Shown here piece by piece: positions 32,493 to 41,147 of a DNA stretch of 64,000 nt. The notes under the pieces were generated by a model, which saw nothing but the letters and a program-made list of their open reading frames with translations, made no database searches and had not been told where the DNA came from. Position numbers and translations under genes: made by a program. The DNA is from Calditrichota bacterium. GTDB taxonomy: Bacteria > Electryoneota > RPQS01. The stretch lies in the NCBI GenBank assembly GCA_020637395.1, contig JACJWA010000001.1, positions 1,860,001 through 1,924,000 of the forward strand. Reading direction: 5' to 3'. How positions within the stretch are numbered: position 1 is the stretch's first letter; every line of letters begins with the position of its first letter.

Positions 32493-33638
32493 ATGATAGA
32501 CTCCCCTTCCCCGTTTGCCAAGCCGCATCCCGGCTTGCGGCTCAAAGAATACCAGCCCTTCGTCCCCCGCCCGACCGCCGAACAGGTGGCTCGTTTCCCG
32601 CAGGATGCGACCGATCTGCTTGACAGAATCTGGGCCCGGCATAACGAACTCATTCCCTACGGGCAATACGGCCTGGATTGGATTCGCGGACGGCATTTCA
32701 TCATTGCCGGAGGCACCGGACCGGGTCTGGGCGGCGCGATCGAAAGCGCCGTGCGGCGATTTGCGTCCGTGGACGGCAGCGTGACCGTGCTGGCGCGCGA
32801 TCTGACGCGCTCCGTTGGCTTTGAAATGGGCAAGCAGATGACCGAACGCGCCGAGAAAATGGGCTTCGGCAATCGCTATCACATGTCGAATGACGGCATG
32901 GCGCTGGAAGGCCCGGCGTTTGACGCGCTGCTGCACAACCTGAAGGAAGCCGGTGCGCACGAAGTCATCTACATCAACTGCGTCGCCGCTGCGGTCGCGG
33001 GAATGCTGCCTGATACGCCGCCGATCTATGTCAAGGACGTGGACGACGAAGGTCTGTTCCAGTACAAACTCTTGCCGCTTTCGGATCAGCAGATCGAAAA
33101 CACGCGCCACGTCATGGGCCGGATGGCCGTCGAGTTTCCGCACAAGCTTGCCGAAGCGGGTATCAAGGTCAAGGTGACGACCTACATTGACTGGCGCGGG
33201 AGTTTGGACGTCATCAGTCGCGATCCAGAGAGTCCGTTCTATGGCCGGCAGGGACCGTATTCGACAAGTCTCTATTTGCCGAAGGAGTTTCTGCAAGCCG
33301 ATACGATCAAGTCGTACGGTCACGGAAGAATTGTGCTCGATATTTTCCTGCCGGTGATGCGCACGCGCGCGTTGGGATTCATTCCCGGTGCGATTCCGCA
33401 ATCGTATATCTTCGAGAAGATGATGAAGATGTCGGGCATCCGCATGCGCGACGTGCCGGAACTTGCGCTGGGCACGCTCGATCAGATTGGCCGCGCGGTG
33501 TCGGGCGGAACCTACAATCCCTTCCCGCGTCTCGACGAACACGAGATTCCCTTGGAAGAGTGGTACTGGCAGATCGTGCAAAGGCTCAATGACGATTCGT
33601 CCAGTGAGTTCTATTGGAAGAACTGGATCGAAATGTAG
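32493..33638 (+). CDS. FabV/TER-like Rossmann-fold enoyl reductase candidate
   Basis: A 381-residue protein with an N-terminal extension (about 60 residues), then a nucleotide-binding loop FIIAGGTGPGLGGAIES and a long helical middle. The stretch KLLPLSDQQIENTRHVMG resembles the PASEEEIxxTVKVMG segment of FabV/TER enoyl reductases, and FabV-like length and N-terminal layout fit. The Tyr-x8-Lys active pair cannot be placed with certainty, so it may instead be another SDR-type oxidoreductase. It lies alone, with its own promoter, operator and terminator. If it is an enoyl reductase it would act in fatty-acid or acyl-CoA metabolism. Confidence 0.5.
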   Translation: MIDSPSPFAKPHPGLRLKEYQPFVPRPTAEQVARFPQDATDLLDRIWARHNELIPYGQYGLDWIRGRHFIIAGGTGPGLGGAIESAVRRFASVDGSVTVLARDLTRSVGFEMGKQMTERAEKMGFGNRYHMSNDGMALEGPAFDALLHNLKEAGAHEVIYINCVAAAVAGMLPDTPPIYVKDVDDEGLFQYKLLPLSDQQIENTRHVMGRMAVEFPHKLAEAGIKVKVTTYIDWRGSLDVISRDPESPFYGRQGPYSTSLYLPKEFLQADTIKSYGHGRIVLDIFLPVMRTRALGFIPGAIPQSYIFEKMMKMSGIRMRDVPELALGTLDQIGRAVSGGTYNPFPRLDEHEIPLEEWYWQIVQRLNDDSSSEFYWKNWIEM

Positions 33639-33644
33639 TGGAAG

Positions 33645-33672
33645 ATATGAAATCTGAAGTATGAAATATGAA
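33645..33672. repeat. TATGAAAT-type short repeat
   Basis: Imperfect tandem of ATATGAAATCTGAAGTATGAAATATGA-like units, the inverse of the repeat at 29233-29268. Confidence 0.45.
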
Positions 33673-33674
33673 AG

Positions 33675-33701
33675 AGCCCGAAGCAATTGCCTCGGGCTTT
33701 T
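33675..33701 (+). terminator. Intrinsic terminator after the FabV-like gene
   Basis: AGCCCGA / TCGGGCT stem, extended by GC pairs around an AATT loop with one mismatch, followed by TTTT. Confidence 0.75.
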
Positions 33702-33807
33702 GTGTTGGTGGGGTGCATGGCCATTGACTGGGACTTTCAAGATAGGTATCTTACCCGCAGGTCTTGGGCATTGGTTGGACAACGAATCTCGGAGGCCTTG
33801 ATCATGA

Positions 33808-33870
33808 CGCGAATTCTCTCTGCATTCAATCTTCTGAAGCGGGTGGGGTTCGCGGTTTTGGTTTTGGAGA
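33808..33870 (+). pseudogene. Duplicated 5' fragment of the FG-GAP gene
   Basis: About 63 bases here encode MTRILSAFNLLKRVGFAVLVLE and match, with few differences, the start of the gene at 29279 (MYARILSAFDLLKRVGFALLVLG). It then breaks off. It is a leftover of a former copy or a gene-conversion tract and is not part of the following gene. Confidence 0.7.
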
Positions 33871-33902
33871 AGTCTTATAAGTACAGGCAAACTAGCTTAA
33901 AC

Positions 33903-34844
33903 ATGAGGCAAACTATGGAAAACTTGTCGGCTTCACTGCGCCTATGCATATTAATAATCGCATCATGCACGATGGCGATATTTGCTGCTGCAGAACAAGT
34001 TTTAACGAGACAGGATGCGTTTGACCGGATTCAGATCTTTGTCAATGCAAGTCCCAGCGAGCTCAGGACTCCCGACAGCGGTCTGCCTGAGATGATTAGA
34101 GAGTGGCAATACAAGTCTGACGGTGAAGTCACTACTGACATGATCGCCTTTTTTGAATCACTTGCAGATGATCCGATGGTCTATCCCACGACGCGGGCAG
34201 CCGCGATTCGGGCCCTCCACTTGTCCTCCCCGGAACTTCAATTGGCAAGACTACGGCGTCTCATGCAGGAGGACAATCAATACGCTTCTATTCCTTCTGC
34301 AGCTTTGATGGTAGAATGGGGATTCTGGGAAGAAGGAAGCCGAGTGTTAATCGAGCACGAAGCGTGGGGTTCTTTAGCAAGCACGGGCGATTCCTCGATG
34401 GTTTCTCCAATTCTGATCTCAATAGCAGACGACCACTCTAAGGCTGGTGTTACTCGATTGCGAGCAGCAGGGGCATTGGGTTCTTATGGTGACACAACGT
34501 ATAAGTACGATGTCGCGCGAGACATACTTGCGTCAGTGGTTTTAAGGAATGAGGTGTGTGCGGACACAGGTGATTTTTTGCGTTGTGTAACTATGATTGT
34601 TGATATGCTCGACAGAACCGATAATCCACAAGACGTTGAGCTGCTGGATGCAGCATTGTACTTTCCAAATCAGGGTGTTCAGAGCTTCTGTCTATTTGCG
34701 CTCGGAAGACGTGCTCGGAATCTTGACGATATACTTTCAGTTGAGTCCCTTGAACGTGCAGCGTCACAAAGTGCATTCCCCGAACTAAAGAGAAGAGCCG
34801 CAGAGCAAGTAGCAATCTACAACTCCGAGCGAGGTCAACGATGA
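33903..34844 (+). CDS. Secreted HEAT-like repeat protein of low GC
   Basis: A 313-residue protein from ATG 33903 (ATG 33915 is an alternative), with signal peptide SLRLCILIIASCTMAIFAAAEQ. The rest is predicted alpha-helical with HEAT-like repeats (TTRAAAIRALHLSSPELQLARLRRLMQ, GVTRLRAAGALGSYGD, PELKRRAAEQVAIY). The DNA is visibly AT-richer than its neighbours, suggesting transfer. It overlaps the next gene by ATGA, so the two form a unit. Function is unknown; such repeats bind proteins or peptides. Confidence 0.65.
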   Translation: MRQTMENLSASLRLCILIIASCTMAIFAAAEQVLTRQDAFDRIQIFVNASPSELRTPDSGLPEMIREWQYKSDGEVTTDMIAFFESLADDPMVYPTTRAAAIRALHLSSPELQLARLRRLMQEDNQYASIPSAALMVEWGFWEEGSRVLIEHEAWGSLASTGDSSMVSPILISIADDHSKAGVTRLRAAGALGSYGDTTYKYDVARDILASVVLRNEVCADTGDFLRCVTMIVDMLDRTDNPQDVELLDAALYFPNQGVQSFCLFALGRRARNLDDILSVESLERAASQSAFPELKRRAAEQVAIYNSERGQR

Positions 34845-35344
34845 ACAGATATCAACTTATCTCAATGATTGCAGCGATATGTTTTGCAAGCACTGCCAAT
34901 GCTGCATACGAAGTCGAGCTTGCGAATATTTATGCGTGCGCGTGGTGCAACAATGATCTATCCGGATACAATGATGAGGAATACGATAATTTTCACAACG
35001 CTGGATTTACATGTGGTGATCCGAACGACTGCATGCATTTCGTCAGTCAAATCTTGCAACACGGATGCATGGGAATCTGTGTTTCCTACTGCGGTGAACG
35101 AATTGACCCAGCCATCTACGATCTGGACCACTTCTGCGTGAGGTGTCAGTCAGACTATCGAACTGTCTATCGAAATCCCACAATGACCAGCTGTGTCGAG
35201 CATGGATTGGAAGTGTTTCCGAATTCAAGCTATTGGTTTGAGGAGGGACCTTTCACAAATACAACTTTTCTAGCTCATCCGAACAATGGAGGACCACAGT
35301 GGACTGCACCCCGAGGGCTGGAGAGAGTCTCCAAGAAGTGTTAG
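34841..35344 (+). pseudogene. Secreted Amidase_6-like protein truncated by the IS
   Basis: The signal peptide (MNRYQLISMIAAICFASTANA) and 153 native codons (34841-35299) remain. The following 14 codons come from the IS left end. The segment YNDEEYDNFHNAGFTCGDPNDCMHFVSQ resembles the putative amidase domain (Amidase_6, PF12671), where the cysteine of DCxxFVSQ is the likely nucleophile. The protein is unusually rich in cysteine (about 12 in 150). The missing C-terminal half would hold the catalytic histidine. It is translationally coupled to the HEAT-like protein and AT-rich like it. Confidence 0.62.
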
Positions 35345-35373
35345 TTTAGGGGGATTGGAGAAAGGAGTGCAGG

Positions 35374-35754
35374 ATGTCAGGTCAGCGACGCAGGTTTTCG
35401 GACGAGTTTAAGGTTCAGGTGGTGCAGGAGGTGCTTCAGGGAGCGAGTCAGGCTGCGGTAGCCCGCAGGCACAATGTGTCAGCGAACACGATTCTGCTCT
35501 GGCAGAAGGCGTACAAATCCGGTCGCCTGGGGGGAGGGGCGACCGGCGCGGTTTCGCCCGAAGTGCGGGCGTTGGAACTGCAAGTGGCGTAGCTGCAGCG
35601 GTTAGTCGGGAAGAAGGAAGAGCAGATCGAGTTTCTAAAAAAAACCGCCCGGCTACAAGAACAGCAGAACGCAGACAGGCCGTTACCTTCGAGCGGGGGA
35701 CGTTCACGCGGAAAGCTTGTCCTCGAACGAAGTGAAGGAAAGGATGTGCGCTGA
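35374..35754 (+). pseudogene. IS3-family orfA with internal stop
   Basis: The frame matches copy 1 until TAG at 35590-35592, where copy 1 has GAG. The A8 slippery tract is kept, but the -1 frame meets TGA at about 35734, within the inserted 24 bases, so no OrfAB fusion can be made. Confidence 0.88.
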
Positions 35755-36563
35755 TGGATCTTCCGGAGAGCACATATTACTATCGTTCACGCACAGCGGA
35801 TGACCGCCTGGCGCGACGACTCGATTTGCAGGACCGGATAGAAATGTTGGCGTTGAACAAGGCCGGTTATGGCTATCGGCGCATCACCGCCGAGCTGCGT
35901 CGGCAAGGTGTGATTGTCAACCGCAAGCTCGTCTTGAATATCATGAAAGAATCAGATCTGCTGGTCAGACCGCTGCGCGGATTTACGATCACCACGGACA
36001 GCAGACATACGCTGCCGGTCTATCCGAACCTCTATCAGAATCATTGGCCCACTGCGCCCGACCGAATCTGGGTGGCGGACATCACCTACATCCGTTTGCC
36101 GCTGGGCTTTGTCTATCTCGCTGTGATCCTCGATGCATTCTCACGCAAGGTCGTGGGCTGGGCGCTTTCTAAAAGCTTGGAAGCCGATCTGGTCATCGAG
36201 GCTATGACCATGGCTCTTGCCGAACGCCAGCCGGCACCGGGCTTGATCCATCACAGTGATCGCGGTGTGCAATACGCTTGTCATGCGTACACCGATCTAC
36301 TCAAGCAGCATGGCGTTCACATCAGCATGTCGCGCAAAGGTAATCCGTACGACAACGCCGTGGCCGAAAGCTTCTTCAAAACCCTCAAGAAAGAAGAAGT
36401 CTATCTGTCCGATTACCGCACCCCCGAAGAGGCACGTCGGCAGATCAAACGGTTTATCGAACAAGTTTACAACTCAGAACGACTACACTCGGCACTCGGC
36501 TACACGCCCCCCCGCCGAGTTCGAACTTCAATACAATCAAACCCAAAACGCCGCCTAAACTAA
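35754..36563 (+). pseudogene. IS3-family orfB with frameshifted C terminus
   Basis: The catalytic core is intact (D in IWVADITYIR, D in HHSDRGVQYA, E in AVAESFFKTL). A run of seven C residues (36507-36513) shifts the last 18 or so codons after LHSALGYTPP. Without a working orfA it is unlikely to be functional. Confidence 0.85.
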
Positions 36564-36612
36564 TTGGATACCGACTCCAAAATTTGGGGTGCAGTCCACT
36601 TTTTCAGTTAAG

Positions 36613-36945
36613 TTAATGGAGGGATTTGGTTCGTAAGTTGCGTTTCCTTCGTGGGTTTTGGTTGGGATTGAGATTGGCCTGTTTACGGGCCTTTTTTGTT
36701 TGTTCTTTGAGCAGTTTCCGCTGTTTCTGGATGGCGTCGGCCCGTCCGTAGTAGACGTCGGCGGGATGCAGATTGCCGATACCTTTGTGGTAGTGTTCAT
36801 AGTTGTACCAGTGCCGGAACTCCTCCAGCGCGCGGTCGAACGCCTCCGGTGACGCATGCACGATCAGCTGCAGTTTTTCCTTTGCCGTGCGGTTCAGACG
36901 TTCCACTTTACCGTTGGTCTGAGTATGTTTGCGCATCGAGAAGAT
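36613..36945 (-). pseudogene. Transposase remnant (rve integrase C-terminal part)
   Basis: The minus strand encodes HTQTNGKVERLNRTAKEKLQ, with the third acidic residue of the integrase core (E of KVERLNR), then FDRALEEFRHWYNYEHYHKGIG and a Lys-rich end. This is the last quarter of an IS481/IS3-type transposase; the first two catalytic residues are missing. It touches the right end of IS copy 2, so the IS probably landed in or beside an older element. Confidence 0.75.
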
Positions 36946-37117
36946 GTGCCGGATTCCGCGACTTGCCTCTCTCCCAATTCCCCCCAACTTCAATTTTCCC
37001 CGTTATTCCGCCTGAGTTTATCCGATTCTGTTTATGTGATTTTCCGCTTTTGTCTAAACCGGGGAATTGATACATTGTGTTGGTTTACAATCGCACACAA
37101 TAGAGAGCATATTCGCC

Positions 37118-38266
37118 ATGGAAATGGATTACTTCCTGACTGACGACCAAAAGGCCTTGAGAGATTTGGCGCGCAAAATCGCCGAAGAAAAGATTCGCCC
37201 TGTCGCCGCGCAGTACGACCGCGACGGCACGTTCCCGTGGGACATCGTGAAGGTGTTCGCCGAAGCGGGATTGTTCGGCATCGTGATTCCCGAAGAGTAC
37301 GGCGGATTGGGAATGGGAGTTCTGGAACTGGCCATCGTGACCGAAGAGCTCTCGAAAGCTTGCGGCGGCATCACACTCGCGCTCGCGGCGTCCGCGCTCG
37401 GCACGTTCCCGATTCTCTTGAGCGCCAACGAAGAACAACAGAAGCGCTATCTGCCCGATCTCGCCGAAGGCAAATATCTGGCGGCTTTTGGATTGACCGA
37501 GCCCAACGCAGGAAGTGACGCAGGTTCGATGAGAACGCGTGCGGTGCGTGACTGCGATGATTACATTCTGAACGGCTCGAAGATTTTCATCACCAACGGC
37601 GGTGCGGCGCATCTCTATACGATTATCGCCGTGACAGACCCGACCAAAGGTTCGCGCGGAACGACCGCGTTCATCGTGCAGGACGACTATCCCGGTTTCA
37701 AAGTCGGCAAGCACGAAGACAAGATGGGCATTCGCGCGTCAGCAACCAACGAAATCATTTTCGAAGATTGCCGCGTTCCGGTCGCGAATCGCATCGGCTC
37801 GGAAGGTCAAGGTTTCTTAGTTGCGATGAAGACGCTCGACAAATCGCGTCCCGGCGTGGCGTCGCAGGCGCTGGGTATTGCGCAAGGCGCGTTTGATCTG
37901 GCGTTGGATTATGCGAAGCATCGCTTCCAATTTGGTCATCCGATCATGAACTTGCAGGCGATTCAGTTCATGCTGGCCGACATGGCCACCTCGATTGAAG
38001 CGGCGCGCGCGCTGCTCTATCAGACTGCGAGGCACATTGACGCGGGCAACAAGGACATTTCGCGTTACTCCGCGATGAGCAAACTGATGGCTTCGGATGT
38101 TGCGATGAAGGTCACGACCGATGCCGTGCAGATTTTCGGCGGCTACGGCTACATGCGCGATTATCCAATCGAAAAGTACATGCGCGATGCGAAGATCACG
38201 CAAATTTACGAAGGCACGAATCAGATTCAGAGACTTGTGATAGGCAACACGCTGATCAAGGGATAG
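37118..38266 (+). CDS. Acyl-CoA dehydrogenase (short-chain type)
   Basis: A 382-residue flavoenzyme. The start is ATG 37118, which gives the normal length; upstream codons of the frame are not conserved. Motifs are AAFGLTEPNAGSDAGSMRTRA, KIFITNGGAA, MGIRASATNEIIFEDCRVP, and the C-terminal QIYEGTNQIQRLVIG, where the glutamate after IY is the catalytic base in butyryl-CoA dehydrogenases. It oxidises acyl-CoA to enoyl-CoA with electron transfer to ETF. It stands alone, with an excellent terminator. A functional link with the CoA-transferase operon is possible but unproven. Confidence 0.92.
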   Translation: MEMDYFLTDDQKALRDLARKIAEEKIRPVAAQYDRDGTFPWDIVKVFAEAGLFGIVIPEEYGGLGMGVLELAIVTEELSKACGGITLALAASALGTFPILLSANEEQQKRYLPDLAEGKYLAAFGLTEPNAGSDAGSMRTRAVRDCDDYILNGSKIFITNGGAAHLYTIIAVTDPTKGSRGTTAFIVQDDYPGFKVGKHEDKMGIRASATNEIIFEDCRVPVANRIGSEGQGFLVAMKTLDKSRPGVASQALGIAQGAFDLALDYAKHRFQFGHPIMNLQAIQFMLADMATSIEAARALLYQTARHIDAGNKDISRYSAMSKLMASDVAMKVTTDAVQIFGGYGYMRDYPIEKYMRDAKITQIYEGTNQIQRLVIGNTLIKG

Positions 38267-38321
38267 TCTCGGATTCCGGCGGGGAATCGCTTCGCTAAAT
38301 CCCCGCTCGGCGAAATACAAG

Positions 38322-38358
38322 AAAGCGCCTGACGAATGATCGTCAGGCGCTTTGTGTT
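38322..38358. terminator. Bidirectional intrinsic terminator
   Basis: A 13-bp perfect stem (38322-38334 with 38341-38353) and AATGAT loop, followed by GTGTTTTG on the plus strand. It serves the acyl-CoA dehydrogenase and probably the convergent GTPase gene. A smaller hairpin CAGGGTC-TGGA-GACCCTG follows at 38375-38392. Confidence 0.85.
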
Positions 38359-38399
38359 TTGCTCGGATTCCGGCAGGGTCTGGAGACCCTGGTCGGGTG

Positions 38400-39737
38400 C
38401 TACTTCTTGCTCTTCTTCGACGCAGAGAGAATCGGCGCGAGCGCGTCGTGCAGAGTCGGTTCGCCGATCTCCTGCAGATCATACATCACGCGGACATGCG
38501 GCTTGGTAATCTTGATCACGCGGCCCAAATCAATCGGCGTCGCGATAATCACCGCGTCCACCTTCGCCTTGGTGATCGTGGCTTCAAGGTCCTTCATCTG
38601 CTTCTCGCCATAGCCCATCGCGGGAAGCAGCGAGCCGATGCCGGGATAGATCCTAAACGTCTCGGCAATCAATCCCACCGCAAACGGACGCGGATCCACC
38701 ATCTCCGCCGCGCCGTATTTCTTCGCGGCGACCACGCCGGCGCCATACTTCATCTCGCCGTGCGTACAGGTCGGGCCGTCCTCAATCACGAGGACGCGCT
38801 TGCCGCGAATCAATTCGGGCTGCTCAACTTTGATCGGCGAGGCCGCGTCAATCACCATGGCCTTGGGATTGTGCGCTTCAATCGAGGCACGCAGCGTCTG
38901 CATCTGCTCAGGCGCCGCACTGTCCACCTTGTTGATAACCAACACATCGGCCATGCGGAAATTCGTTTCGCCGGGATAGTAGGTCATCTCGTTTCCGGCG
39001 CGCAGCGGATCAGCGACCGTGATATACACATCAGGCTTATAGAACGGCAGATCGTTGTTGCCGCCGTCCCACAAAATCACATCCGCTTCCTTCTCCGCCT
39101 CGCGCAGAATCTTTTCGTAGTCTACGCCCGCATAAATCACCTGACCGCGCGCAATGTGCGGTTCGTACTCTTCCATTTCCTCAATCGTGCATTTGTGCTT
39201 CTTGAGGTCGGCAATGGAGCCGAAGCGCTGCACGATCTGCTTGCTCAGATCTCCGTAGGGCATCGGGTGGCGAATTGCGACCACTTTTTTCCCTGCGGCC
39301 TTCAAGATTTCGGCAACACGACGCGTCGTCTGAGACTTTCCCGCACCCGTTCTGACCGCGCACACCGCGACGACGGGTTTCGTGGACTTGATCATCGTCT
39401 CGCGTCCGCCAACCAATTTAAAATTGGCGCCGCTGGCCAAGATGCGCGACGCCCAGTGCATGACGTATTCATGCTTCACGTCGCTATAGCTGTACACAAC
39501 TTCATCAATCTCGTGCTTCTTGATCAGAGCTTCGAGTTCCGATTCGGGATGAATCTTGATACCCTTGGGATAGAGCTTTCCGGCAAGCACCGCGGGATAC
39601 GTGCGGTCTTCGATGCCCGGAATCTGCGCGGCAGTGAAGGCCACGACCTCGAAAGTTTCGTTGTCGCGGTAAACTGTGTTGAAGTTGTGGAAGTCGCGGC
39701 CCGCCGCGCCCTGAATGATGGTCTTGATACGTTTCAT
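38400..39737 (-). CDS. Cyclic 2,3-diphosphoglycerate synthetase-like GTPase
   Basis: A 445-residue protein starting at ATG 39737 (MKRIKTIIQGAAGRDFHNFN). The N-terminal third resembles a CoA-binding Rossmann domain. Then comes a P-loop domain (AVRTGAGKSQTTRR near 118-130), VILWDGGNNDLPFY, VLVINKVDSA and a C-terminal part with TCTHGEMKYGAGVVAAKKYGA. This arrangement is that of the family annotated as cyclic 2,3-diphosphoglycerate synthetase, known from methanogens but also common in bacteria that do not make that compound. It follows arginine deiminase by 52 bases on the same strand, which suggests a role in arginine or carbamoyl metabolism; the role is unproven. Confidence 0.8.
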   Translation of the reverse strand: MKRIKTIIQGAAGRDFHNFNTVYRDNETFEVVAFTAAQIPGIEDRTYPAVLAGKLYPKGIKIHPESELEALIKKHEIDEVVYSYSDVKHEYVMHWASRILASGANFKLVGGRETMIKSTKPVVAVCAVRTGAGKSQTTRRVAEILKAAGKKVVAIRHPMPYGDLSKQIVQRFGSIADLKKHKCTIEEMEEYEPHIARGQVIYAGVDYEKILREAEKEADVILWDGGNNDLPFYKPDVYITVADPLRAGNEMTYYPGETNFRMADVLVINKVDSAAPEQMQTLRASIEAHNPKAMVIDAASPIKVEQPELIRGKRVLVIEDGPTCTHGEMKYGAGVVAAKKYGAAEMVDPRPFAVGLIAETFRIYPGIGSLLPAMGYGEKQMKDLEATITKAKVDAVIIATPIDLGRVIKITKPHVRVMYDLQEIGEPTLHDALAPILSASKKSKK

Positions 39738-39789
39738 AGTCTGATAGAAATATGGTAGAATAAGGTTAGAGGGAATTGATCTGTTTTTT

Positions 39790-40989
39790 TTACGAACTGC
39801 GCACCAGCGGCATGGACATGCAGCGCGGTCCGCCCAAGCCGCGCACAAGCTCCGAACCGGGAATCTCGAGCACTTCGACACCGGCGTTTCGCAGAGCGCG
39901 ATTCGTATGTATGTTTCGCTCGTAGGAAATCACACGATTGGGAGCAATCGCCAGCATGTTGGATCCCGCGGCGCGCTGTTCGCGAGCGGCATAACGGGAA
40001 TCGCCATTCGCCGTGCGCACAACATTCAACGGCCCGCCGAGTTCGTCTTCCAGAATTTTCAGCACCGGGCGGTCTTCCGTTTGCGGCACAAGTTTTCCGC
40101 CGGAGGAATTCTGTTCATAGCGGCGCACCTGCGGGCCATGCTCCACAACCGGCGGAAAGACGACAACCGTCTGCGGCCCCACAATCGTGAAGACTGTGTC
40201 AAGATGCATGTACACGCGCTCCGGCGGAATCAACACATCGTACACGCGCTTTGCCTTGCCCGCGTCAAAGAGTTTTCGAGCCACCAGCGCAATGGTTTCA
40301 GCGCGCGTGCGCTCGCTGCGGCCAATGGCAATTGCGTCCTCGTTCAAGACAATGATGTCGCCGCCTTCAATCGTATAAGGACGAGCTTCCAGATCACTGT
40401 CTCCAAAAATAAACTTGGTTCCTGCAAAGGACGGATGCAGCTCCAGCATCGTATGCGTCACCCAGGTCTCGCGAATACGCGCGGGATAGTGAGCGTTGCA
40501 GGAAATCACTTCGTCACGAAAGACAAAAGCCGGATCACGAGTGAAATAGGCGTTCGGAAGAGGATCTATTAGAAAGCGGTCGTGGTGCAATTCCGCGTTT
40601 TCCGGCTCACTGCCGCAGGCGCGAGAGAACTCTTGTGCGGTCAATCCGTCAAAGACCAAGCGGGCCACGGCATCCGGCGGGAAGTGATCAAGAATCTTCT
40701 GCGCCAGAGCTGGATTATGACTCAATTCGCAGGCCTCATGCACCAAACGAGATCGGCCACTCTCCGTTGCAACCACATCCCCTACCAAGTCTCCAAGAAG
40801 CAGAACTTCCACTCCGTTTTCGCGCATGATTCCGCTGAACGCCTCGTGCTCCGCCTGCATCTGCTTGAGGTACGGAATATCCTCCAGCAGAAACCCCTGC
40901 ACATTGCCGGGAGTCAACCGGTCGAGTTCATTGCCGGGACGATGGACCAGCACCGTGCGCAGGGGCGCGAACTCGTTGCATATGTTCAA
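39790..40989 (-). CDS. arcA: Arginine deiminase
   Basis: A 399-residue guanidino-group hydrolase that converts arginine to citrulline and ammonia. Signatures: LRTVLVHRPGNELDRLTP, FTRDPAFVF, EGGDIIVLNEDAIAIG, HLDTVFTIVG and the C-terminal catalytic cysteine in GLGGPRCMSMPL (about C390). The start is a TTG at 40989 followed by NICNEF; no strong ribosome site is seen, so the exact start is uncertain. It is the first gene of a two-gene unit with the GTPase. No carbamate kinase or ornithine transcarbamylase is present in the window. Confidence 0.93.
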   Translation of the reverse strand: MNICNEFAPLRTVLVHRPGNELDRLTPGNVQGFLLEDIPYLKQMQAEHEAFSGIMRENGVEVLLLGDLVGDVVATESGRSRLVHEACELSHNPALAQKILDHFPPDAVARLVFDGLTAQEFSRACGSEPENAELHHDRFLIDPLPNAYFTRDPAFVFRDEVISCNAHYPARIRETWVTHTMLELHPSFAGTKFIFGDSDLEARPYTIEGGDIIVLNEDAIAIGRSERTRAETIALVARKLFDAGKAKRVYDVLIPPERVYMHLDTVFTIVGPQTVVVFPPVVEHGPQVRRYEQNSSGGKLVPQTEDRPVLKILEDELGGPLNVVRTANGDSRYAAREQRAAGSNMLAIAPNRVISYERNIHTNRALRNAGVEVLEIPGSELVRGLGGPRCMSMPLVRSS

Positions 40990-41095
40990 GGGAATGCGCT
41001 TCAGAATTTGCTCGTCGTTGAGTGCAATTGAATACTATCCTAAAAGTATAGCGTTTTCCCGCCTGAGTATCAAGTTGCACAAATGTGCAGATAGG

Positions 41096-41126
41096 AACGG
41101 GACCGCCACTTTCGTGCGGTCCCGTT
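41096..41126 (-). terminator. Terminator of the RND efflux operon
   Basis: An 11-bp perfect stem (41096-41106 with 41116-41126), about 20 bases past the RND stop. The T tract on the minus side is weak. Confidence 0.6.
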
Positions 41127-41147
41127 AACTTGGAATCAGATTCTTCC

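Larger units (their letters stand above)
35300..36598 (+). mobile_element. IS3-family insertion sequence, copy 2 (decayed)
   Basis: 1299 bp with perfect 13-bp inverted ends, TGGACTGCACCCC and GGGGTGCAGTCCA. It closely matches copy 1. The flanking bases (CAG before, CTT after) show no target duplication. It carries a 24-base insertion in the orfA tail, a nonsense codon in orfA and an extra C near the end of orfB. Confidence 0.9.

Noticed and set aside
31711..35299. A composite transposon formed by the two direct IS copies.
   Set aside because: Copy 1 has its own matching GCC target duplication and its flanks rejoin in frame, so it inserted alone. Copy 2 is decayed and lacks a duplication, and a composite unit would need matching outer flanks.
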